Assembly: GCF_003987855.1 (NCBI RefSeq)
Contig: NZ_RXIZ01000013.1
Location: forward strand, 143,746 to 207,745
Direction: 5' to 3'
DNA from: Hyphomicrobium sp.
Lineage (GTDB): Bacteria > Pseudomonadota > Alphaproteobacteria > Rhizobiales > Hyphomicrobiaceae
DNA length: 64,000 bases
Of the stretch, positions 51,852 to 61,306 are shown piece by piece; positions within the stretch are counted from its first letter, which is position 1; each line of letters opens with the position of its first letter. Under the pieces are notes generated by a model. The model was given only the letters and a program-made list of their open reading frames with translations, had not been told where the DNA came from and searched no databases. The translations under genes were made by a program, and so were the position numbers.

Positions 51852-52822
51852 GCGCGAGCTCTTTCCTCGCGTGCGAGGTCGCTGGCTAACGTTCGCAGTT
51901 TCTCGACGGGGAACAACCGCTCGGCCGCGCTGCGATCGTCGGAGAAGAAGTAGAGTCTCGAGCTTTCAAAGAAGGCTTTCAGTCGGGGTGAAAACCCACG
52001 GTAGACCGGGTGTGCTTCGGCAAAAGCTATGGCGTCATTACTGAAGATCCTTTGGCCAGCTGCTTCATCGAAGGCGCGATGTAGAACGAGGAGGGCCTCA
52101 CGGTAGGAAGGATCGCCGGCTCCGTGCGCGAGAAGATCGCGGATCTGACGATCGGCTCGGGTAAAGGGGCGCCCGGCACGTTTCCGAAACGGCCAGACTG
52201 AATAGTGCCACAGCAACAGGAGCGTGGCCGTAGAAAGGACGACTGCTGCCAGTGCAAGCTGTTGCTTCTTTCCGGCGATGGGAATTTCACGTGCCGGCAC
52301 GTCGGGTCGCAGAACCTCGGAAAGTTCTTTCGTCTTCTCCGGCATCAGGTCGACGAGGACGAGATCTCTGAGCGGCGCGACGATAATGCGGAAGGCTGGG
52401 ATGGACGCTGACCGCTTGGCTGCCGCATCCGAGGCGTCGTTAGGGGATGTCCCGTCGAGTGCGACACTCGCCGGATTTTTGAACTTGAGCGGAAACGCGG
52501 GAATATCGAGTTCGGTCGCCTCGATCGCGGAATAGAAGATTTGATATTTCAGCTTGAGATCGTAGTGGCGGCGCCCTCCCTCGTCGCGCTCGGTATGAGA
52601 GATCGAGACGAGATCCAGCCAATAGGTCAGCGATCCAGGTCTTGGCAATGCGGCGGTGAAGAGTTCGGTTTTGCCGCTGGTGACCACTTCGATATCACGC
52701 TCGAGCGTGTCGCCGATGAAGTATCCGAAATTGCGCGGCTCATAGACGTTGACGGCGTCAATGGCCGCAGATGCGGGTGACAGGAAGAAAAGCAGCCAGG
52801 CTGCGGCCCAGTACACGCGCAT
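51848..52822 (-). CDS. mxaA: Methanol dehydrogenase assembly protein MxaA
   Basis: The 324-residue protein starts at MRVYWAAAWLLFFLSPASAA (52822), overlapping the mxaS stop by one base. The longer opening to 53035 is a shadow of mxaS. It has a signal peptide, a beta-rich periplasmic domain (YFIGDTLERDIEVV) and one helix (LALAAVVLSTATLLLLWHYSVW) followed by a helical cytoplasmic region. MxaA is needed for active, calcium-loaded methanol dehydrogenase. Confidence 0.9.
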   Translation of the reverse strand: MRVYWAAAWLLFFLSPASAAIDAVNVYEPRNFGYFIGDTLERDIEVVTSGKTELFTAALPRPGSLTYWLDLVSISHTERDEGGRRHYDLKLKYQIFYSAIEATELDIPAFPLKFKNPASVALDGTSPNDASDAAAKRSASIPAFRIIVAPLRDLVLVDLMPEKTKELSEVLRPDVPAREIPIAGKKQQLALAAVVLSTATLLLLWHYSVWPFRKRAGRPFTRADRQIRDLLAHGAGDPSYREALLVLHRAFDEAAGQRIFSNDAIAFAEAHPVYRGFSPRLKAFFESSRLYFFSDDRSAAERLFPVEKLRTLASDLAREERARA

Positions 52823-53679
52823 CACGTTGCTCCGTAGAGAAGGTGTGCTGTGAGCCGCATCCAATCGATGTCGTCGCGGATGGTGAACATCTCGCGGGAA
52901 GTGGCATCCAGCACACGGGTGATCCGGTCGCGCTGTTCGCGGCGGAGTTCCAGCCAGCGGGCCTTCAAAGATGGCCGCATGGCGATGAGGCGCTGCCGAC
53001 CCGTCTCCAGGTCGCGGAGATTGAGCAAGCCCCATCGCGGCAGGTCCTCGAGCTCGAGGCTGTCCCGTAGTTCGACAGGAACGACGTCGTGAAAGGAAAG
53101 TACATCCGCGGCTGTTCGTGCCGTTTCCTCAGACCAAAGAAAATCGGAAATGAGAAATACGAGCTTTCGGGATCCCGCGATTGCGGCGCCCGCCTCTGCA
53201 ATTCCTTCACTGCCCGCGCGATGTGGAATTGTTCGACGGAGACTCTCGATGGCTCCGCGGTGGGCGGCGCGCGAGAGCGTTCGCCACAGCACGAGGTCCT
53301 GGCGAAGCTTGTCATCGAACGGCAGTAGAGCAAAAGTGTCCCCGGTCCGCTCGGTGCAAACAGCGAGCGCTTCCGCCAGATCGGACGCTATTGCGATCTT
53401 ATTGATCCGGCCTTCGAACGAGATGGATGCGGAAACATCAACGAGAACGGCGACGTCGATGGTGCTGAGCTGCTCGGCGCGGCGAACAAGAAGCCTTTCG
53501 AAAGGGTCGTTGAGAGAAGCTCTTATAGCAAGGCGACGCGGATCCGGATACGTCGTCAGTGGAACGATATCGCGGAAGAGGCCAGCGCCTCCCGAGAGAT
53601 AGCTTTTGTGCGCTCCCATGCGGACGCTGCTCGTGCGCCATGGAATGGCGTACGCGAGATCTCTCTGCGTATCATTCAT
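52822..53679 (-). CDS. mxaS: DUF58 protein MxaS
   Basis: The 285-residue soluble protein has a DUF58/VWA-like domain with AVLVDVSASISFEG (MIDAS-like) and the family segment GLFRDIVPLTTYPDPRRLAIRAS. Such proteins pair with MoxR ATPases. The ATG overlaps the mxaR stop by four bases. It acts in calcium insertion or maturation of methanol dehydrogenase. Confidence 0.9.
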   Translation of the reverse strand: MNDTQRDLAYAIPWRTSSVRMGAHKSYLSGGAGLFRDIVPLTTYPDPRRLAIRASLNDPFERLLVRRAEQLSTIDVAVLVDVSASISFEGRINKIAIASDLAEALAVCTERTGDTFALLPFDDKLRQDLVLWRTLSRAAHRGAIESLRRTIPHRAGSEGIAEAGAAIAGSRKLVFLISDFLWSEETARTAADVLSFHDVVPVELRDSLELEDLPRWGLLNLRDLETGRQRLIAMRPSLKARWLELRREQRDRITRVLDATSREMFTIRDDIDWMRLTAHLLYGAT

Positions 53680-54734
53680 GGCGCCGGAACTTTCGCGAAG
53701 ACTGCGGAAATGAGAGAGCGAACGATCTCATCGCGCCGAAGCTCGTAGACGGGCGCGAGGAATATGCGGTGCGCCATGCATTCCTGGAAAATGTCGCGAA
53801 TGTCTTCGGGCACGACCATATCGCGGCCAGAAAGCCACGCTTGCACGCGGGCTGCGCGGACGAGGTAGCTCATGCCCCGAGGACTTGCGCCACCGGCCAC
53901 AAGACGGGTGACGTCAACATTGCCGATCGAAATGCCAGCGTTGGCTGGCTCCCGGATGGCAGTCCAGATATCGAGAACGTATTGTTCGAGCACCGGGCTA
54001 ACGGTGATCGTGTTCTGGATCGCTCTAGAAAGGGCGTTCAGCCGGCCGTGATCGAGCACGCCTTCCTTGAGCGACAAGATCAACGAATCGACGTCGTGAA
54101 ACTTCGTTTCGAAGAGGAGGTCTCGCCGTGCCGCTGTATCTGTGGGCGTCGAGATCGATACCTCCATGAGAAAGCGATCGCGCGCAGCTGCCGGAAGTTC
54201 GAAAGTTTCTTCGCGCTCGATGCGGTTTCGATCGGCGAAGACGAGCAGATTTGGAAAGACGTGCTCTCTGTTGAAAGCGGTGATGCTGCGCTCCGCCATC
54301 AGGCGCAGCAGCAGAGAATGCACCTGGGGCCGTGCGCGGTTGATTTCGTTGAAGAAGAACACCGAGAGGTCGCTGCCATGCCGAAGCACCGGGCCAGGGT
54401 CGACGCGCGGCTTGCCTTCCTCATTGAGGAAGGTGTGATAGATCATGTCCGACGGCATCAGATCGATGGTGCCTTCGATGCGTTCGTAGGCACCGCCGAG
54501 CGCGCGAGCGACTGCTCGCAACAGCGTCGTCTTTCCGACGCCGACATCTCCTTCCAACAGGACGTGCCCGCGTGCGACGACGGCGATTGTGAGGAGGCGG
54601 ATCGCACGTTCCTGTCCAACGACAGCTTTCGCTATTTCGTTCTGGAAGTTTTCAACATCTCTGCGCCAACTTACAAGGTCGAGCGGCGCCGAAGTATCGG
54701 CATTGGATTGCCGGTCAAGCGTTGGGCGATTCAT
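53676..54734 (-). CDS. mxaR: MoxR-type AAA+ ATPase MxaR
   Basis: The 352-residue AAA+ chaperone-like ATPase has Walker A GDVGVGKTT, Walker B VFFFNEINRA and a sensor-1-type LLVFADRNRIE region. It is the founding MoxR family and drives metal insertion with MxaS. The ATG at 54734 follows GGGGA on the minus strand. The longer opening to 54821 would run through the hairpin at 54810-54838, which argues for the shorter form. Confidence 0.92.
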   Translation of the reverse strand: MNRPTLDRQSNADTSAPLDLVSWRRDVENFQNEIAKAVVGQERAIRLLTIAVVARGHVLLEGDVGVGKTTLLRAVARALGGAYERIEGTIDLMPSDMIYHTFLNEEGKPRVDPGPVLRHGSDLSVFFFNEINRARPQVHSLLLRLMAERSITAFNREHVFPNLLVFADRNRIEREETFELPAAARDRFLMEVSISTPTDTAARRDLLFETKFHDVDSLILSLKEGVLDHGRLNALSRAIQNTITVSPVLEQYVLDIWTAIREPANAGISIGNVDVTRLVAGGASPRGMSYLVRAARVQAWLSGRDMVVPEDIRDIFQECMAHRIFLAPVYELRRDEIVRSLISAVFAKVPAP

Positions 54735-54809
54735 GCGTTTTGTTCCCCAAGCGTGACGGCCGCCAGCCCGCCGAGGTGCCTGGTCGCCATTCGCGTTCTG
54801 ATCGAAAAT

Positions 54810-54838
54810 GGGGTGCTGCATTCCGTAAGCAGCACCCC
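54810..54838 (-). terminator. Hairpin between mxaI and mxaR
   Basis: GGGGTGCTGC and GCAGCACCCC pair perfectly (10 bp, 9-base loop). On the transcribed strand the stem is followed by ATTTTCG. It lies 69 bases after the mxaI stop. It is likely a partial terminator or mRNA-stabilising stem that separates structural genes from maturation genes. Confidence 0.7.
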
Positions 54839-54906
54839 GATATCCCCGGAGAGGAAGTTTTTTGGTCCTGCAAGCGCAGCAAGATCCGAGGATGGCCGTA
54901 CGTGGG

Positions 54907-55212
54907 CTACTGGATCTTCGAGACGTCGTAGACCCATTTACCCGTCTTCTTGAAGTTCTCTGCCCGGGCAGCGTTACGAGCTTCCATGGCCTTCATAGAC
55001 TCGCTCTGCTTGGCGAGCTGCTTCGGGTCGTGCTTGGGATCGTACTTCGAGCCCGCGATCTTTTCCGGGAAGCCTGGCTTGGGCTCCCAGCAGTTGCCCT
55101 GCGCTTTGCAATGCGTTCCGTCGTAGGCCATCGCAGCAGGGGCGATAACGCCAGCCAGACCAGCAAACGCAATTCCGGCAACGAGCGTGAGTGAAAGGGT
55201 CTTCATTGGCAT
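54907..55212 (-). CDS. mxaI: Methanol dehydrogenase small (beta) subunit MxaI
   Basis: The product is 101 residues including a signal peptide (cleavage near MAYDGT, residue 29). The mature approximately 72-residue, lysine-rich chain has YDGTHCKAQGNCWEPKPGFP with a disulfide pair, then a long helix (DPKQLAKQSESMKAMEARNAARAENF). It wraps around MxaF in the alpha2beta2 enzyme. The alternative start MKTL is at 55206. Confidence 0.95.
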   Translation of the reverse strand: MPMKTLSLTLVAGIAFAGLAGVIAPAAMAYDGTHCKAQGNCWEPKPGFPEKIAGSKYDPKHDPKQLAKQSESMKAMEARNAARAENFKKTGKWVYDVSKIQ

Positions 55213-55297
55213 TCCTCCATTTTTTACTCATCATCGAACGGTCAGCGCCGTCCTTGTTGTTCCCGTACCAGCCGGTTCCTCGCGAGGGAGTATCGAA

Positions 55298-55879
55298 CTA
55301 GTTGCCGGAAATCTTGCACTGCTCTTTTTGGGCAGCGGCGCGGCCCGTCTTTTCCCATTCCTCGATGTTGAAGGGCTTGTAGGCCTTCTTCTGTTCGGCC
55401 GTCAGCCAGGGCGCATCCTTGACGTCATCCTTCTGCATGTGGCGGATCCAGGCGATGAGCTTCAACATATTATCGAGCTCAATGTCCTGACCGTGAGGGC
55501 CCATCATGCCGTTGGCACCACCGAAGATCGTTTCGAAAATGCCCTTGTCGGTGGCGTTCTTTGGATAGGTCCAATAGGAATCGTTCAGACCGGGGCCAAC
55601 CTTGCCCTCGCCGATATGACCGTGGCAGCCCGAGCAGGATTCAAGGTAGACCTCTTCGCCTTTCGGCAGGCATCCCGGCACTTCCACATAGGGATCGACG
55701 CCCGTCTCCATGAATTTCTTGACCGCTGGCGTGTCGCGACCTTCCTTCGGAGCCGTTCCGTCGACGTCGAGCGCGTCGCCGGTGATGGTATTCTGAAAGA
55801 CCTGCTGAGCATGCACCGCGTGATTACCTGCGACCAATGCCGTGACAGCAATTGCCGCTGCCATTACGCCGAATTTCAT
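55298..55879 (-). CDS. mxaG: Cytochrome cL, MxaG
   Basis: MxaG is the specific periplasmic electron acceptor of methanol dehydrogenase. The 193-residue product starts at MKFGVMAAAIAVTALVAG (55879); the longer opening overlaps mxaJ and lacks a signal. It has heme motif CSGCHGHIGEGKVGPGLN, a downstream NGMMGPHGQDIELDNMLKLIAWIRHM, and the family's long C-terminal extension ending QCKISGN. The gene follows mxaJ with a 49-base gap. Confidence 0.95.
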   Translation of the reverse strand: MKFGVMAAAIAVTALVAGNHAVHAQQVFQNTITGDALDVDGTAPKEGRDTPAVKKFMETGVDPYVEVPGCLPKGEEVYLESCSGCHGHIGEGKVGPGLNDSYWTYPKNATDKGIFETIFGGANGMMGPHGQDIELDNMLKLIAWIRHMQKDDVKDAPWLTAEQKKAYKPFNIEEWEKTGRAAAQKEQCKISGN

Positions 55880-55928
55880 CTGCAATTTCTCTTCCGTCGT
55901 TTCGAGTGGATGGGTGCGCTGCGCACAG

Positions 55929-56828
55929 TTAGGTTGGTGGTTGAGGTGCCTCGAAAGGTATGCCTTCATCTTTCAGCACCGCCTCAATCTTCGTCTGCAC
56001 TTTGGGAAGCGCGGTATTGATCGCAGCCATCAGGTCCTTGTCGTCTTTGCGCACGGCGAAGGACTGGTCGAAGTGATGCGGCACGGGCACGCCGTCAGAG
56101 CGGACGTTGTCATCGGGGATGACGATCATCTTCAATGCGTCGTTTGCCTTGACGTAACGGGCCACTTCCGGCGCGAATCCGACGGCGAGATCGGATTTCT
56201 TCTCGGCCACTTCGACTACCATTCGCTCGGGCGGGACGCGCGTGTAGGAGTTGCGCTTGTCCTTAAAGTTGGTCAGCGATGAAACGTAATTGATGTTGTC
56301 ATTGTAGAGATCGAGCTTGGTCATCATCACTTCGGCCGGCGTTCCCTGCACGAACCCAATCGGATGGGCCTTCGCAAGATCCGGGCTGTTCCAACTGTCG
56401 ATCTTGAGCGGTGAGTCCTTGCGCTGGATGAAGACGTAAGCGGCGCGATAGTAGGGCTTGGAAGTCAGGACACGATCGTCGCTGGTGTCCGTGCCGATGA
56501 TGACGTCACAGAGGTTTTTATCGAGTTGATCGCGCACGGCGTAGATCGCCGGCTTTTGCGACCACACGAATTCCGCCTTTCGCCCGAGCCCGTCGGCAAG
56601 GATTTCGGCGATCTTGTTTTCAAAGCCTGAGCGATCGTCGGCAGAGTAAGGGAGCTCTTTGGCCGCCGCGCAAATCCGCAGAGTAGAGGCATTCGCGGTT
56701 TTGGACGCATCTTCGGCCATCGATGGTTGCGATTGGGCGAAGGCAAAGAACGAGATGGCAACAGCGGCGGCGATCCGGCGACTGCTGGGTATTGTCTCTC
56801 TGGGTTGAGTAATTCGATGGGAAGCCAT
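55929..56828 (-). CDS. mxaJ: Periplasmic solute-binding-like protein MxaJ
   Basis: The 299-residue protein has a signal peptide (cleavage near SMA-ED, residue 38) and a type-3 periplasmic binding fold: LRICAAAKELPYS, GFENKIAEILADGLG, CDVIIGTDTSDDRVLTS. MxaJ is essential for methanol dehydrogenase in other species and is proposed to be a chaperone for MxaF. The gene is 234 bases after mxaF, behind a strong hairpin. Confidence 0.94.
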   Translation of the reverse strand: MASHRITQPRETIPSSRRIAAAVAISFFAFAQSQPSMAEDASKTANASTLRICAAAKELPYSADDRSGFENKIAEILADGLGRKAEFVWSQKPAIYAVRDQLDKNLCDVIIGTDTSDDRVLTSKPYYRAAYVFIQRKDSPLKIDSWNSPDLAKAHPIGFVQGTPAEVMMTKLDLYNDNINYVSSLTNFKDKRNSYTRVPPERMVVEVAEKKSDLAVGFAPEVARYVKANDALKMIVIPDDNVRSDGVPVPHHFDQSFAVRKDDKDLMAAINTALPKVQTKIEAVLKDEGIPFEAPQPPT

Positions 56829-57018
56829 GATCTGAAGCAGGCCCTTCCATATGTTGATCTGACGGATGCGTGATGAAAGACGCCTTGGGCCGTCATCTCG
56901 CTTTGTAGCGATAGAATCGAAGACACGTCTCGCGAGGCTGATAGCCGCTGTTGAAGCTGATAAACGACTACCGCCGCGCGGCCCGGCTCCTCAGGATGCC
57001 GAGTCCGATTTAGAGAAA

Positions 57019-57051
57019 GTCGCGGCATCGATTTCTCTCCGATGCCGCGAC
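57019..57051 (-). terminator. Strong hairpin directly after mxaF
   Basis: GTCGCGGCATCG and CGATGCCGCGAC form a perfect 12-bp stem with a 9-base loop, 12 bases after the mxaF stop. On the transcribed strand it is followed by TTTCTCTAAA. Because mxaJGI must still be transcribed, it is probably an attenuating or 3'-protecting stem that raises mxaF mRNA above the rest. Confidence 0.75.
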
Positions 57052-57062
57052 GATGGCTGTTC

Positions 57063-58955
57063 TCAGCCCTTCTCGTATTCGCCGACGTTGACGTCGTCGT
57101 AGGGGTTCTTGCCATCAAGCGAGAACACTTCGACGCTGCCGCCCATCTGGGTGTACTTCGCAAGGTTCTTGAAAGCGCCGACCGCGCCGAGACCTGCGGT
57201 TGGGTCGTTGAGGTCGAATACCAGACCGACGCCCGGCCAACCGCCCACACCGGACATGATGGCGATGTACTGCACGCCGTTGTGTTCATACGTCATCGGG
57301 TAACCGATCACGCCTGACGGCAACTTGTGCTTCCAGAGGAGCTCGCCGGTGTCCGAGTTGCGCGCTTTGATGAAACCATCGAGCGTGCCGTAGAACACCA
57401 GGTTGCCGGCGGTTGCGAGCGTGCCGCCCCAAACCGAGAAGCGCTCCATGTGTTGCCACTTATAATCGCCGGTGATGGCGTTATAGGCTTTGATCTGTCC
57501 AAGGCCGAGATAGTTCTGGCGATCGCCTTTCGGGCCCGGGTACATCCACAACGTTGCGCCGACAAAGAACTGACCGGCACGGTAGGGAAGCATGAAGGGC
57601 TCCCAGTCCATGCAGATGTGGTTGATGCCCATGAAGAAGAGCTGCTTCGTGGGATCGTAGGAATCGTGGCCCTGGTTGTGATAGCCCATGGCCGACGGGC
57701 AGACTTCCGTCGCCTTGTGGTCCATGCGCGTGCCGTACTCAGGATCACGAACCGGCAGGCCCGTTTTCAGATCGACAGTCTTGAAGACGTTGACCGTATC
57801 GTCGAGCTTGTTTGCCGAGATCAGGTCGCCGTTTTCGCGGTCGAGCGTGTAGACGATGCCGTTGCGGTCCGGATGGGTCAGAAGCTTGCGCTGCTTGCCA
57901 TCCTTGTCCTTCTGCTCGGACAGCATCATGACGTTGACGCCAGCGAAATCCCACTCGTCGTGGGGCGTCTTCTGATAGCCGAACTTCAGCATGCCGGTGT
58001 CGGCGTCGCGGGCCATAATCGTCATGGTCCACTTGTTGTCGCCGGGGCGCATCGTCTCGTTCCACGGTGCCGGGTTGCCCGATCCGTAATAGATCAGGTT
58101 CGTGCCTGGATCATAGGCGTACCAGCCCCAGTTGGTGCCGCCGCCAATCTTCCAAGCGTCGCCTTCCCACGTTGCGAGACCGAGGCCCTTCTGGCCGTAG
58201 TGAGGGTTAGCCTTGTTGAAGTCATCGCCGATGCCGATCTCGTTGTCGGGACCAGTGGCATACTTGCGCCATACCTGCTCGCCGGTCTTGACGTTGTAGG
58301 CCGTCGTGTAGCCGCGAACGCCGAGTTCGGCGCCTGAGGAGCCGACGATCGCGATGTCCTTCACGACATACGGAGCCTGCGTTTCGGTCTGACCAACCTT
58401 GATGTCGGCGTTCTCAACCTTCCAAACCTCTTCGCCCGTCTTTGCATTGAGGGCTACGAGATGGCCATCGAGCTGCGTCTTGATGATCAGGGCGGGGACT
58501 TTGCCGTCACCTGGCCAGTAGGCGAGACCGCGGTTCACGAGGTCGCAGCAAGCCACCGAGCGGGCGGCGGGATCTTGCTTGGGACTGTGCTGCCAGAGGA
58601 TGTGGCCGGGGTCGTTGAGATCGAGGGCAAACGTTTTGTTCGGGAATGACGTGTGGACGTACATGACGCCGTCGACGACCAGCGGCGCGCCCTCGTGGCC
58701 GTGAAGCTCACCGGTCGAGAACGACCAAGCGTGCTTCAATTGCTTAACGTTGCTGACGTTGATCTGATCGTCTTCACTGTAGTTATTCGAGTCGTAGTTG
58801 CGGCCCGGCATAACCCAGTTGTCTTTGCTCTTCGATAACTCGATCAGCTTGTCATTTGCGTACGCAGTAGTCGCGACGCCGAGCTGCGCGGCGGCTGCAA
58901 TTGCCACGCAGGACGCCGACAGCATAGAAATGCCAACGACTTTTTTCATGCCCAT
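57063..58955 (-). CDS. mxaF: PQQ methanol dehydrogenase large subunit MxaF (Ca type)
   Basis: MxaF oxidises methanol to formaldehyde in the periplasm with pyrroloquinoline quinone. The 630-residue precursor has a 33-residue signal (cleavage AYA-NDKL). With that offset all canonical residues fall in place: vicinal cysteines C136/C137 (mature 103/104), E210 (177), N294 (261) and D336 (303). Position 338 (305) is Ala in DEWDFAGVN, where lanthanide-type XoxF enzymes have an extra Asp, so this is a calcium enzyme. Eight W-motif propeller blades are apparent. A GCGAGG sequence lies about 6-11 bases before the first ATG; MKKVV at 58949 is the alternative. Divergent mxaZYX probably controls it. Confidence 0.98.
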   Translation of the reverse strand: MGMKKVVGISMLSASCVAIAAAAQLGVATTAYANDKLIELSKSKDNWVMPGRNYDSNNYSEDDQINVSNVKQLKHAWSFSTGELHGHEGAPLVVDGVMYVHTSFPNKTFALDLNDPGHILWQHSPKQDPAARSVACCDLVNRGLAYWPGDGKVPALIIKTQLDGHLVALNAKTGEEVWKVENADIKVGQTETQAPYVVKDIAIVGSSGAELGVRGYTTAYNVKTGEQVWRKYATGPDNEIGIGDDFNKANPHYGQKGLGLATWEGDAWKIGGGTNWGWYAYDPGTNLIYYGSGNPAPWNETMRPGDNKWTMTIMARDADTGMLKFGYQKTPHDEWDFAGVNVMMLSEQKDKDGKQRKLLTHPDRNGIVYTLDRENGDLISANKLDDTVNVFKTVDLKTGLPVRDPEYGTRMDHKATEVCPSAMGYHNQGHDSYDPTKQLFFMGINHICMDWEPFMLPYRAGQFFVGATLWMYPGPKGDRQNYLGLGQIKAYNAITGDYKWQHMERFSVWGGTLATAGNLVFYGTLDGFIKARNSDTGELLWKHKLPSGVIGYPMTYEHNGVQYIAIMSGVGGWPGVGLVFDLNDPTAGLGAVGAFKNLAKYTQMGGSVEVFSLDGKNPYDDVNVGEYEKG

Positions 58956-59318
58956 AAAACCTCGCGTTTCCTAAACCCAGCTTTTGTTTTTTGCCGATAA
59001 GACTCGTCTGCTCGCGATGAGCTCGCTCGTCTCCCGGCCGTTTGAGGCACGAGTGGTTCGCGGACGGCTAAGAGCGCTCCGCGTTCCCCCGTTGGTGCGT
59101 ACCGTGCGTTTCGGATCGCTGGTGGTCCGATGGTTGCGCAATCAGCACAGGGCCGGAACGTAACGATGTAGCCTGGCGCGGTCTTTAGATTGATCAGCAA
59201 TTCGAGCCGGGAACTTTTGGCAAAGAACGCTGCAGATGTTGTCCTGGCAGTCTGTGCGCGCCTCTGCCATAGCTGGCGCGACAATATTTGGTGCGCACCA
59301 GAAATAAGACTCTCGACA
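58956..59318. promoter_or_regulatory. Divergent mxaF/mxaZ promoter region
   Basis: The 363-base region must carry the strong methanol-inducible mxaF promoter and the mxaZYX promoter. TTATCGGCA (read toward mxaF, 58992-59000) also occurs upstream of xoxF at 63268. I could not fix -35/-10 boxes with confidence. Confidence 0.5.
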
Positions 59319-59816
59319 ATGCGAATGGAAATCAGCCTCGCCTTTACCTTTGTTTTCGCGTGCTTCGTGAGCGCGTGCGGCGAGGAGCAGGCTCCGCAAC
59401 GCCAAGGCGCGCAAAGATCGGGCATGACAGAGGCTGGGCAGCACAAATGGCTCACGCCGCAGGACGAGATCGAGCCAGAAGTTTGGCTCATAGCTCATGA
59501 AGCGAAGTCATCAGCAAGCCCGCAGATTGGAAATGCCAACGACGTAAGGCATTCGCTCGCTAAGGCATCGGCGACTTTCAACGATACGCCACGCATGATC
59601 GCGAACAGGGCCGTTCAGCTCGAAGACATGCTGAAAAGCGAAGGCGGAGGGGAGTCGGCGATATTTCTAATCGACCGTTTGAACGGCGCGATCGCGCCTG
59701 GACGGATCGAGAGCTTCGGAGCGGCTGGCCAGCAATATTACAACATGCGACGCGCAGGTCTGACGGGCGAGCAGGCTCTCGACGTCCTTTCCAAGCGCTA
59801 CGGCACTCGTGGCTAG
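59319..59816 (+). CDS. mxaZ: Lipoprotein in the mxaZ position
   Basis: The 165-residue product starts at MRMEISLAFTFVFACFVSAC with a lipobox (VSAC) predicting lipid attachment. The frame is open further upstream but has no signal there. The mature part is mostly helical (EIEPEVWLIAHEAKSS; ARMIANRAVQLEDML-like; YNMRRAGLTGEQALDVLSKRYG). No family is recognised. It precedes the sensor kinase by two bases and is divergent from mxaF. In Paracoccus denitrificans mxaZYX occupies this place, so the symbol is assigned by synteny. Confidence 0.6.
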   Translation: MRMEISLAFTFVFACFVSACGEEQAPQRQGAQRSGMTEAGQHKWLTPQDEIEPEVWLIAHEAKSSASPQIGNANDVRHSLAKASATFNDTPRMIANRAVQLEDMLKSEGGGESAIFLIDRLNGAIAPGRIESFGAAGQQYYNMRRAGLTGEQALDVLSKRYGTRG

Positions 59817-59818
59817 CC

Positions 59819-61306
59819 ATGCAATCGATATCAAGCTTATTCGCCTTGGGCCGTCGTCTGAAAGACGCGGCATGGTTTGGACGCTCGATCCGCCAACAGG
59901 TATTGCTCGCCATTTCCGCCATGCTTGTGCTGGCGACGATCGTCATGGGGACTACGGCGGTTCTCAACGGGCGACAGTCAGTCAATGTCGAGATCGAAGC
60001 TTCGATGGATACCGCGGAGGGGTACCTTCGCGAGCTCGTCCGGCGTATCGCTGCGGAAAATCGCCTGCACGATCTTGATGATCTCGTCGCGCGAGAAATC
60101 CAGCACCTTCGTCACGCTCGCGTATACGTTCAAGATCCAGGCAAGCCGATGCGTCTCTTGCGGGCGCCAGAGACAATTTCCGATATTGAGGATGCGGATG
60201 ATCGCACGCCCGACTGGTTCGAGCATCTAATGATGCCGGCGGGAGGTAACGATCACACCCGCGTCATCAACGTGGAAGCCAACGGCCGATATCTGATCCT
60301 CAAGGGTGATCCGGATGATGAGATCGCGGAAAAGTGGGAGCAGCTTTCCGCTTTTTCGACTGTGGCTCTGATTGCGATCGCGCTCATCATGGCAGCCTTC
60401 TATTTCGTGCTTGGGCGAATTCTCCGTCCGTTGACGGCGCTGGCGCGTGGGCTCGTTGCCCTCGAGGCCGGCGAACGTTCGCAGCGAATCGACATTCCGA
60501 AAGTTTCAGAAGTTGCCGACATAGCTGTTAAGTTCAATTCTCTGGCATGCTCTCTCGACCAGGCTCGCGCGGAGAATGGAGAGCTCTACAGGCAGATACA
60601 ATCGGTTCAGGAGGAAGAGCGGCGCGAGATCGCAAGAGAACTGCACGATGAGGCGGGTCCTTGCCTCTTTGGTATCACCGCCAATGCCGAATCTATCGTT
60701 GCGCTCGCACATTCGCTTAAAGACAATGCAGCGCTGCAGATCGGCAGCCGGACCGAAGAAATCCTGTCCATAGCTGCCCGCATGAAAGCGATGAACCGGG
60801 CGCTCCTCAAGCGTTTGCATCCGGTTTCCGTTGGCAAGGTGCCGTTGTCGGCTCTCATTCAGGATCTGGCGTACGACTTCGAGCGGCGGCATCCGGACGT
60901 GCGTATCAGAGTGATGATCGCCCTGTCTGACAAAACCTATGGAGAAAGAATCGATCTGACCGTTTATCGCTCCACGCAGGAAGCGTTGACCAACGCCGTG
61001 CGCCACGGCCAAGCCGAAAACGTGATCGTCGAAATGCGAGAAGTGGCGAGCGGAGACAACCCCGAAAATAGGTTCGCCGCAAAGGCCATCACGTTGCGGG
61101 TTAGTGACGATGGCATAGGCTTGAAGCCGGATGCCGAAGCCGGCTTCGGATTGTCGGCCATGAAGGAGCGAGTCCTTGCTGCCGGAGGAAGCCTTACGAT
61201 CACCGGCGAACAGCCGCGCGGAACGACGATCCTGATAAGAATTCCTTTGCAGCCGGTTCGTTCGAACAACGGCATCTCTCACAATCTTACCCGAGTTTCC
61301 GCATGA
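59819..61306 (+). CDS. mxaY: Sensor histidine kinase, MxaY-like
   Basis: The 495-residue NarX/UhpB-type kinase has two transmembrane helices (about 26-49 and 180-202) flanking a periplasmic sensor domain, a HAMP linker, a HisKA_3 dimerisation domain with phospho-acceptor H276 (EERREIARELHDEAG) and a HATPase with N-box TQEALTNAVRHG, DDGIGLKPDAEAGFGLSAMKERV. It probably senses methanol, formaldehyde or metal status and phosphorylates the adjacent regulator. Its stop overlaps the regulator ATG as ATGA. Confidence 0.88.
   Translation: MQSISSLFALGRRLKDAAWFGRSIRQQVLLAISAMLVLATIVMGTTAVLNGRQSVNVEIEASMDTAEGYLRELVRRIAAENRLHDLDDLVAREIQHLRHARVYVQDPGKPMRLLRAPETISDIEDADDRTPDWFEHLMMPAGGNDHTRVINVEANGRYLILKGDPDDEIAEKWEQLSAFSTVALIAIALIMAAFYFVLGRILRPLTALARGLVALEAGERSQRIDIPKVSEVADIAVKFNSLACSLDQARAENGELYRQIQSVQEEERREIARELHDEAGPCLFGITANAESIVALAHSLKDNAALQIGSRTEEILSIAARMKAMNRALLKRLHPVSVGKVPLSALIQDLAYDFERRHPDVRIRVMIALSDKTYGERIDLTVYRSTQEALTNAVRHGQAENVIVEMREVASGDNPENRFAAKAITLRVSDDGIGLKPDAEAGFGLSAMKERVLAAGGSLTITGEQPRGTTILIRIPLQPVRSNNGISHNLTRVSA

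Noticed and set aside
51848..53035. 395-residue version of MxaA
   Set aside because: The first 71 residues are a shadow of mxaS. The internal Met at 52822 gives a signal peptide and a one-base overlap with the mxaS stop.
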